From the NCBI RefSeq assembly GCF_016595495.1, contig NZ_JAENIM010000039.1:540659-604658 (forward strand): a stretch of DNA of 64,000 nucleotides. Reading direction: 5' to 3'. Each line of letters begins with the position of its first letter. The first letter of the stretch is position 1. This document shows positions 7,131 to 13,857 of this stretch, one piece after another. Source of the stretch: Persicirhabdus sediminis (GTDB lineage: Bacteria > Verrucomicrobiota > Verrucomicrobiia > Verrucomicrobiales > Akkermansiaceae). The notes beneath the pieces are model-generated. The model was not told the DNA's origin and did not search any database. It worked only from the letters and a program-made list of their open reading frames with translations. The position numbers and the translations under genes are program-made.

Positions 7131-9506
7131 CTAGCTAGAGGCTTCCAGTATATCAGCCCATGAGCAGGTGACTGCCATGTATTTTGAGCCAGAGCGGTAT
7201 TTTTGGTGTACTGCAGAAAGATCTTGTTTGGCAAACTTACTAACATGATCAAATTCAAAAACCAAATAATGCGCAGTGGAGCTTGGTTGAAGTTGAGATA
7301 AGAGCCCTTTATGCTGGAGATACAATTCGAGCTTTTGCTTTGCCATAAAGCGGGCGGAGGTAACTTTAGCTCGCCAGCCCAAGCTGCTTATTGGCTCTCC
7401 TTGACGGCCACCGCACGGAATAAACTCAGAACCTATTTCAGTGCTTAGATTAAGGTCTAATGCATGACTCTCTGTTTGATTGCGTGGTACAGCGTGACAA
7501 TAAGCAAAACCATTTTCTCGGAATATGTCGGAGTTTGATTTTTTCAGCCAAAGCAATACACATGGGGCATTTTTTCGCGCCACATCGTAGCTCACAGACT
7601 CCTCTTCAAGAATCGTGGGTTTGTTTTCGATGATGGCGTGATTCGCGTCACGAATGTAGCTGTGCTGAGTGAACTGACTCCTTTGGCTATTCAAAACGTC
7701 GATCAGAAATGATTTAAGTGAGTTGGCGCACTCAGGGTTTCCGGGCTTCATAATATGCGCACCGACACTGGGTGCGATCTCGTGAAACTTCTTGAACTCG
7801 CTTCTATGCTCGGACCCTGTTCCTGGATAGAGAACATAGGAGCCGATGGTCTTACGCAGCGCATCGTTATAGGTGTGCATCTTCAGCAGGTCCACTCGCT
7901 TGTAGCTGGAAACTTTATTCTTCAATTTCTCCTGAGTGATTGCGTCATCTGTTGACTCGTGATCCTCACCAAAGAGGGCCTGCAGGTTTTGAATGCGGTA
8001 TTTCGCGTCAAAATGCAAATGAGCTACTTTGCCTTCATGCGCGGCCGCGGCCTCCGTTTTATAGCGATCGGGGAAAAGTGAGAGCGTATAGTCAGGCCTG
8101 AATTGCCTTGAGTACGATTGCCCCGAGGTGGCTGATTCACTGTGTGAGAATGTTTTCTCGTAGTGCAGGTCAATTCTCACTCCATCTAATTCGGCATCTG
8201 GCTGGTACAAGAAAGATGACTGAGAGTTCTTTCCCTGTTTGAGCTGTATCGAGATCGCTCCAGCGTCGTGTTTGATAAACCTATCACTATCGTCGATTGG
8301 ATTAGACGTGATGTGAGTGATCCCATCGATACTGGCGAGAATTTTATGAATTTCTAAAAATAGCCAATATTCATAAAGTGTTGCCACGTCACGTGTTTCA
8401 CCTTGGAAACAGTCTTGTTGGCCCTGCCAATCAAGACTGCATGCGGACTCAACCAAAATCCAGCCACGTAAAAATTCGCGATAGCCCTCGCGCTTTTGCA
8501 GTGTCTGATTGTTCAGGGGGAGGTGCTTTAGCTGAGGTAAGTTTTTGTAGAATGGGTGAGCTAGGGTGCTGTCGATCGATACTTGGAGCTCTTCAGCTTG
8601 CTTCCTAATTGTGCTGCCGATGCTCTTTAGATTGAGAACGTCAGTAGTGATTTTGCGAAAATGTAGCAGGGCAAATTTCACGAACTGGTTGGGAGGCGTA
8701 TTGTGTGATTCCTCTCTCCTGATATTGAGCCCTTGTGTAGGCATGCTCGTACCATTGATGTTTCTCCAGTCACGTAGCATTGCGTTTGGATTGCTTAGAT
8801 GGTGGCTAGATTTCACCATGCTCATAGGCTTCCATTCTCGTTCGCTTACCAGAGCGCTATGTGGGTTTCGCTGAATCAACTCACTCAACCATTGGAGTCT
8901 TTCAGGTGATAGGAAGTGACGCAGGAAGATGAAGCTTTCTAAGAGAACCTTGCGCTGCTCGCTTGGAGTTGATGAGAATTTTAGAGAAGTTGGGGCAGTT
9001 GCTGACAAGAGTAACTGCTCACAAAACGCAGCGATATCTTCCGTCATTTGCCGATATTCAGTATGAAAATCAATTTTAGGAGAAATGAACTCCAGCTGAA
9101 GAGACAAACTCGCTAGCCCGCCTTCATTCATTAGCTGGAATTTTGTATAACCTAGGTGGTTGACGATACAGAACGCGCCACGCTCAACTATTTTATTATA
9201 TCGCTCGACTGACCATCTTTGACGCCGACTGCTTTCTAGCGAACTGTTAACATTGATTATCTCGTTGTTGCCGTCGATCGCCCAGCAATAACCCAGCGTC
9301 TCCTTGAGACGCAGTGCGTGCTCTATGTTTTCTCCAATGACTTCGATAGCGCCATTGTCGGCTAGCCAGCCGCGGCATCCTCTTTGCAGTTCGATAAACC
9401 CTTCCTCGCTGGCAGAACGATCAAAGTCAGCAGCTTGTATGCCGAGTAGAAAATAGCCTCCGCCTTTCAGGGGGATTGCAATTTTTGAATATTGCTGAGA
9501 GAGCAT
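7131..9506 (-). CDS. McrC-like restriction nuclease subunit (DUF2357 plus PD-(D/E)xK)
   Basis: Predicted nuclease partner of the GTPase encoded just upstream. Residues of roughly 60-300 resemble the DUF2357 region of LlaJI/BsuMI-type restriction subunits. The nuclease core follows: LYEYWLFLEI (about 377-386), RPDYTL (470-475) and HFDAKYR (498-504), giving the PD...DxK catalytic set with Asp471-472, Asp500 and Lys502. Residues about 640-791 form an extra C-terminal part (WRAKVTSARFMAKQKLELYL, then HYLVFEFDHV) that I do not recognise. It is the last gene of the four-gene operon, 12 bases after the GTPase gene. Base composition is more AT-rich than the flanks and the CCAGCTGG octamer is absent, consistent with transfer. 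Confidence 0.82.
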   Translation of the reverse strand: MLSQQYSKIAIPLKGGGYFLLGIQAADFDRSASEEGFIELQRGCRGWLADNGAIEVIGENIEHALRLKETLGYCWAIDGNNEIINVNSSLESSRRQRWSVERYNKIVERGAFCIVNHLGYTKFQLMNEGGLASLSLQLEFISPKIDFHTEYRQMTEDIAAFCEQLLLSATAPTSLKFSSTPSEQRKVLLESFIFLRHFLSPERLQWLSELIQRNPHSALVSEREWKPMSMVKSSHHLSNPNAMLRDWRNINGTSMPTQGLNIRREESHNTPPNQFVKFALLHFRKITTDVLNLKSIGSTIRKQAEELQVSIDSTLAHPFYKNLPQLKHLPLNNQTLQKREGYREFLRGWILVESACSLDWQGQQDCFQGETRDVATLYEYWLFLEIHKILASIDGITHITSNPIDDSDRFIKHDAGAISIQLKQGKNSQSSFLYQPDAELDGVRIDLHYEKTFSHSESATSGQSYSRQFRPDYTLSLFPDRYKTEAAAAHEGKVAHLHFDAKYRIQNLQALFGEDHESTDDAITQEKLKNKVSSYKRVDLLKMHTYNDALRKTIGSYVLYPGTGSEHRSEFKKFHEIAPSVGAHIMKPGNPECANSLKSFLIDVLNSQRSQFTQHSYIRDANHAIIENKPTILEEESVSYDVARKNAPCVLLWLKKSNSDIFRENGFAYCHAVPRNQTESHALDLNLSTEIGSEFIPCGGRQGEPISSLGWRAKVTSARFMAKQKLELYLQHKGLLSQLQPSSTAHYLVFEFDHVSKFAKQDLSAVHQKYRSGSKYMAVTCSWADILEASS

Positions 9507-9518
9507 GGTGGCTAATCA

Positions 9519-11270
9519 CTAATGAATAAAGCTCACAAACTGTTCTTCTTGCAGCGTCTCAGCCATCGACTTGAGTTTAGCAAATGACCTTTTAAATTTG
9601 GCTGAATTGGCATCAAGCTTAGCAGCCTCCATCAGTGAGTCATTCAGCTGATCTGGATCCTTTGGTGTGTGGCAAAAGTGAGCCAAGCGAGCGATGAGTT
9701 TGCCGACGCGGCCAATGCTACCGTGAAGCTTTGGTAAGATTTTTTGCACGATCTGCTGGTCGAAGCTGTCTTCCCATCCTTCTGCTACCCACTTAGCCTC
9801 ATCCTCATCATCGAGCTGAAATTGAGAAACTCGCATGTAGCGGGTGATTTCGTTGGCTGTGCGATAAGCAAACTCAAACCGTCCTTGCTGCATGATGGTA
9901 AATAGTTGAAGAAGGTGATCATTTAACTTTTCAGCAATATTGGCATCTAGTTGAGGAAGGTCATTTGCACGTGCTTGTTTAGCTAGGGATAAAAAAGCTT
10001 CAGCCTGACCTTCAGCAGCTCTTTCCACTTCTGGGTATTCATGGGGCTCCTTGAGGAAATTTTCCAAATCGTCCTTCGCTACTTTGAATTCAATCACATT
10101 AGCTCGATCAAGAACCTTTGGGCTGAACATGTAGGTTGTCTCGTCGATATTGACGGTGCCAATGACAAAAAGGTTTTCTGGATACGGCAGTTTCTTTGGA
10201 ATCTTCTGTTCTCCAGTAGCTGAATTTGTCAGCTCTGCGCCCTCGTCATGTAGATGAAATTGACCGTCTTTTTGCTCCATAACGGAGAGAAAATCGGCAA
10301 AGTAGCGCTCTACGTGTGAAAGATTCATCTCATCCAAGATTAAAAAATAGGGAAATGTAGGATCAGCATTCGCTCGAATAAGAAGGTTTAGGATCTCCGT
10401 CGATTGATAGACTGGCTGATTTTGTTCATCCTTCTGCAGGTGATTTACAAAACCCAAAGTATTTCGATTATCTGTCCAGTCAGCGCCTACTGCAACAATA
10501 GCGTGGTTGTCTGAGTTTTGATTAGAATAGTGCTTGCAGAGGCTTTCAGCCTGTTTGGTTTTACCTGTGCCGGATGAGCCGGTCAAGATAGTGAAAGGTT
10601 TGGCCAGAAGAGCAGAATCAAGAGGATGGGTGGATAAATTCGCGGCATTACTTATTGAGCAATATTGCTCGATTATATCTTTTGTAAGTATAGGGTTGGC
10701 CTTAAGTGTTGACGTGATTTTATTTGGGTAAGCATCGGCAGCAAGAGTTCCGATATATGTTGCTAGGGCCGGCCCCCATTGATCTCCCTGCTTTCGGTCA
10801 ATTTGCTTAAAAGGGCCTACACTATCTTCCTTCCTGCGTTCCTTTTTTGAGGATAGCATTTTGTCAATTATGCCAAGATCTTCCTTGGAGCGGGATGATG
10901 CCTCTAGCTTACTCATAATCAGAGCTATTTCATCTTTAGTAAGCTCGCTTCCTGTATCAGCGCCAATTTTTGATGTTAAATTGAGTTCATCAGTGTGGGC
11001 TTTAATTATTTGAGAGAGCCTCTCATATTCATTATATAGGCTGACGGCCTTAGCGCATTTAAGCAGAAGCTCGTCCGTTAAGGCATATGTTGGTGCTTTT
11101 CCTGTATTTGCAATTCGTATTTGTTTATCAACAATAATCGCATTTCCTGCTTCTAGCCACAGCTGAACGAATTGTTCTTTCAAGGCTATTGGAACCTTAG
11201 TAAATCCAATTTTCGAATCTAGATGAGAACTGAATTTCGTGAGTTCTTGAATTATCTGTAGCAGGTTCAT
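9519..11270 (-). CDS. McrB-like AAA+ GTPase, restriction subunit
   Basis: Motor subunit of a modification-dependent or modification-blocked restriction enzyme of the McrBC/LlaJI class; by analogy it hydrolyses GTP, translocates DNA and activates the nuclease. Residues 1-200 are a variable region that should contain DNA-binding or specificity functions. The AAA+ core has Walker A GSSGTGKT (231-238), Walker B YFLILDEMN (about 318-326) and GTVNIDE (371-377), corresponding to the NxxD signature used for GTP selectivity in McrB. Sensor-region residues LDRANVIEF follow. It starts 5 bases after the methyltransferase stop codon and is followed after 12 bases by the nuclease gene, so the three are almost certainly co-translated. 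GTP rather than ATP use is inferred, not shown. Confidence 0.88.
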   Translation of the reverse strand: MNLLQIIQELTKFSSHLDSKIGFTKVPIALKEQFVQLWLEAGNAIIVDKQIRIANTGKAPTYALTDELLLKCAKAVSLYNEYERLSQIIKAHTDELNLTSKIGADTGSELTKDEIALIMSKLEASSRSKEDLGIIDKMLSSKKERRKEDSVGPFKQIDRKQGDQWGPALATYIGTLAADAYPNKITSTLKANPILTKDIIEQYCSISNAANLSTHPLDSALLAKPFTILTGSSGTGKTKQAESLCKHYSNQNSDNHAIVAVGADWTDNRNTLGFVNHLQKDEQNQPVYQSTEILNLLIRANADPTFPYFLILDEMNLSHVERYFADFLSVMEQKDGQFHLHDEGAELTNSATGEQKIPKKLPYPENLFVIGTVNIDETTYMFSPKVLDRANVIEFKVAKDDLENFLKEPHEYPEVERAAEGQAEAFLSLAKQARANDLPQLDANIAEKLNDHLLQLFTIMQQGRFEFAYRTANEITRYMRVSQFQLDDEDEAKWVAEGWEDSFDQQIVQKILPKLHGSIGRVGKLIARLAHFCHTPKDPDQLNDSLMEAAKLDANSAKFKRSFAKLKSMAETLQEEQFVSFIH

Positions 11271-11275
11271 TGTTG

Positions 11276-12598
11276 TTATTGTCTACTTTTCCGTATCTTT
11301 GTTTGTTTGGTTCTTAGAGACTTTATAATCTCTTCGCCAATTGCAGTAATTACAGGAACTGCGACAGAGTTCCCAAATTGCTGGTAGCCATGTCTCTTCG
11401 ATGCGTGAGGGACAAACTCTTCTGGATACCCCTGTAATCTAGCACACTCTCTGTGAGATAGGATCCTAGGGTTCTTTCCTTTTTGGGCAATTAAAATTTC
11501 ACTGCCGTCCTTCCAGTACCTAGCTGAAATAGTGTTAGCGTACTCATCCTCCTCTGTGAAAAGTGAATAACCAAAGCCATTGCCCTTTGTCTTATGTTCT
11601 CTTAGCCGACGCTGATGGCCTTCCCATAATTTATCTGAAATGGTGTATTGCTCATCTTGATCAGGCTCTAAGATATCACCGAGATTGTTGTAGAGTTGGT
11701 ATTTTCTTGGCTCAGGGAAGTTGAAGCTCCGTGGTTCGGAGAAGGCAACAATGAAGATACGTTCTCTGTTTTGAGGTACACCATAATCATGAGCCTTCAG
11801 AACCTTGGAGTAAACTGTGTAACCAATTTCTTCGAGTGCGTTACAGATTACTTGAAAAGTTCTGCCTTTGTCGTGTCCCCGTAGGCGCTTAACATTCTCT
11901 AGGAATAGTACCTTTGGTCGCTGAGTCTTAGCTATCGTCAGAATGTCGTAAAATAAGGTACCTCGAGCATCATCAAACCCTAACTGCCTGCCAGCTTGTG
12001 AGAATGGCTGACATGGAAATCCGCCACATAAAATATCGTGGTTTGGAATTTTTTCTGGAGCGGCGCTGTCGTTCGGGTTCGTGTGTGTAAAGTTAGTTAT
12101 ATCCCCGAATGGAATCTCGCCATAGTTTGAGTAGTATGTTTCTTTGGCATGTTTATCCCATTCAGAAGAGAATACACATTTTCCTCCAAGCGATTCTAGG
12201 GCTAGCCGGAAACCTCCAATGCCTGCAAATAGGTCAATGAAGTTGAATTTGGGTTTTTTGTTAACTGGAGGAAGAGGGAAGCCTGAGTAGTCGATTAAAA
12301 CTTTCTTATCTGCTGTCTTGGTTGATTTTGGGAATAAGCCTACTTTCTCAATGCGTCCGAGAGAGCTTAATATTTTGGTCCATTTGTCTTTATATGACGA
12401 ATCTAATAAGATTGGATCAGCCTTTGGGTCTTGGAGCCAATGGGAAATAATAGCAGGAAGTTCATCCCGTATTATTTCGGAGTGATCATTTGAGTACTCG
12501 ACAGCTAAGATTGTTTTTAGAGCTTTTTCAGGAGAGCATACATACGCTGCTGTACTTTTTGCTGGGGGCTTGGCTGTATAATCGATATTGCCCGACAT
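11276..12598 (-). CDS. DNA (cytosine-5) methyltransferase
   Basis: Transfers a methyl group from S-adenosylmethionine to C5 of cytosine in a specific DNA sequence, protecting host DNA from the linked restriction subunits. All core motifs are visible: I FIDLFAGIGGF, IV GGFPCQPFSQAG with the catalytic Cys, VI LFLENVKRL, VIII PQNRERIFIV, IX RECARLQGYPEEF and X QFGNSVAVPV. The target-recognition region lies between VIII and IX and includes NGFGYSLF and TISARYWKDGSEILI; I cannot assign the DNA site from it. An N-terminal extension of about 120 residues precedes motif I. The start codon overlaps the controller stop codon in TAATG. Only one methyltransferase is present, which suggests a symmetric target. 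Confidence 0.95.
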   Translation of the reverse strand: MSGNIDYTAKPPAKSTAAYVCSPEKALKTILAVEYSNDHSEIIRDELPAIISHWLQDPKADPILLDSSYKDKWTKILSSLGRIEKVGLFPKSTKTADKKVLIDYSGFPLPPVNKKPKFNFIDLFAGIGGFRLALESLGGKCVFSSEWDKHAKETYYSNYGEIPFGDITNFTHTNPNDSAAPEKIPNHDILCGGFPCQPFSQAGRQLGFDDARGTLFYDILTIAKTQRPKVLFLENVKRLRGHDKGRTFQVICNALEEIGYTVYSKVLKAHDYGVPQNRERIFIVAFSEPRSFNFPEPRKYQLYNNLGDILEPDQDEQYTISDKLWEGHQRRLREHKTKGNGFGYSLFTEEDEYANTISARYWKDGSEILIAQKGKNPRILSHRECARLQGYPEEFVPHASKRHGYQQFGNSVAVPVITAIGEEIIKSLRTKQTKIRKSRQ

Positions 12599-12828
12599 TA
12601 TTTCACGCCCTCCAAGAGTTCAGATACAGTGACTTCCAGAGGCTTGGCAATGCGTAGCAAGCTCATGATTGTAGGGTTTCTTTCGCCCCTCTCCAGTCCG
12701 CCGACGTATGCGCGATCAAGGTCTGCTTGAAGAGCAAGCTCTTCTTGAGATAGTCCAATTTCTTTACGGAAATTTCTTAAATTCTCACCAAATGTGATGA
12801 GCGCTGAGTGCTTATTATCCACCCGCAC
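12598..12828 (-). CDS. Controller-type HTH (Xre) regulator of the R-M operon
   Basis: A 76-residue helix-turn-helix protein with the size and pattern of restriction-modification controller (C) proteins: FGENLRNFRKEIGLSQEELA, then DRAYVGGLERGERNPT with the recognition helix. C proteins bind tandem operators, first activating and later repressing, and so delay restriction after the genes enter a new cell. The start taken is the GTG at 12828. No Shine-Dalgarno site precedes it, and the operator lies only 18 bases upstream, so a leaderless transcript, known for several C genes, is plausible. The stop codon overlaps the methyltransferase start by one base. Here the controller leads the whole C-M-R-R operon. 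Confidence 0.88.
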   Translation of the reverse strand: MRVDNKHSALITFGENLRNFRKEIGLSQEELALQADLDRAYVGGLERGERNPTIMSLLRIAKPLEVTVSELLEGVK

Positions 12829-12846
12829 AGTTAAGCTTAAATGATG

Positions 12847-12870
12847 ACTTAAATTCCACTGACTATAAGT
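12847..12870 (-). promoter_or_regulatory. Controller-protein operator (C-box) of the R-M operon
   Basis: Read on the minus strand, the 24-bp site starts ACTTATAGTC, continues AGTGG and ends AATTTAAGT. This closely follows the known C-box layout of an ACTTATAGTC half, a GTGG centre and a degenerate second half. It sits 18 bases before the GTG of the controller gene. The imperfect second half would be the lower-affinity operator. The match is by eye to the published pattern. Confidence 0.72.
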
Positions 12871-12891
12871 ATCATTTGGAGCGCTGTTTAA

Positions 12892-12914
12892 CTCTCTAGT
12901 TTTGCGCTAGAGAG
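12892..12914 (-). terminator. Possible terminator between the CorA-like gene and the R-M operon
   Basis: A perfect 8-bp inverted repeat CTCTCTAG/CTAGAGAG with a 7-base loop. On the minus strand it follows the CorA-like gene by about 20 bases and is followed only by TTAAAC, so it is a weak terminator at best. It may mark the right edge of the acquired segment. Confidence 0.35.
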
Positions 12915-12935
12915 CAAGATTATAGGCGCAGCTAG

Positions 12936-13670
12936 CTAGCCCTTTTTACTAATGGCGGATTGGATGACGAGGCCGGAGAGCAGGGCGGCGGCCATGATGA
13001 TCCAGAAGGTGGTGGGTGATTGGTGGCCTTCTAGGCCGGTGGTCATGTTGGCGCCGAGCACGCTGGCGACGGCGGTAACGGGCAGGAAGATGGCTGCCAT
13101 GGTATTGAGGTAATGGGTGGTATTGGAGATTTTGGCGGCTTGTTTGGCCTGATCTTCAGCGCGTCTAGCTAGCAGGTAGTCGAGCGCGTTTTTGCAGTCG
13201 GCATGCAGCAGCTCGGCGGTGCGTTCTACCTCCATGGCTCTATCGCGCAGGGTGATGATTTTTTTATCATTAGGCAGCGATGTGCGCAGCTGCTGCAGGC
13301 AGTGGTGCATGTTTTTTACCGCCCGCTGGATTGGGTTCAGGCGGCTCATCACCTCAAAGAGCTGCTCAGCGGATTGTGCATCATCTTGCTGTTGGTCGAG
13401 CTCAGCCAGCACTTCTTCGTAACTTTCAATATGCTCGCTGAGGGCGCTCAGGCCGTTGCCGCTGGCGGTGGTTTTCCAGCTACCTTCGGGGGATCGCCAG
13501 AATAAGACCGCCTGGCGAGTAGTCTCTTCGGCGACGGGAACGCGGTGTAAAATCAACAAGTTATGACCGGCGTGTTGCATCAGGCGCTGTTTGCCTGCGC
13601 TGGCGCCAAAGCGTGATGAAATCTCCTCAGGTAAGGACCAATTAGCTGGTAGGGTGAATTTTTCAGACAT
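12936..13670 (-). CDS. CorA-like divalent-cation transporter with altered pore motif
   Basis: Two C-terminal transmembrane helices after a long charged cytoplasmic part rich in helices (SYEEVLAELDQQQDD, SLPNDKKIITLRDRAMEVER) give the CorA/ZntB architecture. The hallmark GMN between the helices is replaced: the segment reads SVLGANMTTGLEG. Mg2+ selectivity is thus uncertain, and zinc export or an unassigned role is possible. The protein is 244 residues, shorter than Escherichia coli CorA by about 70 N-terminal residues. The ATG at 13670 (MSEKFTLP) is preferred, with AGGTG 10 bases upstream; the longer frame would need a TTG at 13697. It is a single-gene unit. Confidence 0.72.
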   Translation of the reverse strand: MSEKFTLPANWSLPEEISSRFGASAGKQRLMQHAGHNLLILHRVPVAEETTRQAVLFWRSPEGSWKTTASGNGLSALSEHIESYEEVLAELDQQQDDAQSAEQLFEVMSRLNPIQRAVKNMHHCLQQLRTSLPNDKKIITLRDRAMEVERTAELLHADCKNALDYLLARRAEDQAKQAAKISNTTHYLNTMAAIFLPVTAVASVLGANMTTGLEGHQSPTTFWIIMAAALLSGLVIQSAISKKG

Positions 13671-13822
13671 GGTAAATGAACACCTGTTTTCTAGCAAAAA
13701 TATTTACGCTGTCACGGATAGATTTTGCCAGCTGACTGGAAATCCTCTGGCTGAGAAAGCCGCGATTTCATGGTGATAGAGTTAAACGTCTGACCTTGAA
13801 TGTGTAGCAGAATTTACTAGTA

Positions 13823-13841
13823 ATTGCGACTGAGTCGCAAT
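13823..13841 (+). promoter_or_regulatory. Fur-like palindrome upstream of the TonB receptor
   Basis: A 19-bp perfect palindrome around one central base, ATTGCGACT-G-AGTCGCAAT, lies 16 bases before the receptor start codon. Length, AT-flanked symmetry and location match an iron-responsive Fur-family operator. The sequence differs from the classical GATAATGAT consensus, so the assignment rests on position and symmetry. Confidence 0.5.
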
Positions 13842-13857
13842 AGCAATTCGTGCAGAT

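Noticed and set aside
5496-12828. Fic plus R-M genes as one defence island with Fic as a toxin
   Set aside because: The Fic gene is in octamer-rich host-like sequence, has a 160-base gap and its own promoter repeats, and lacks the catalytic His; no antitoxin partner is seen.
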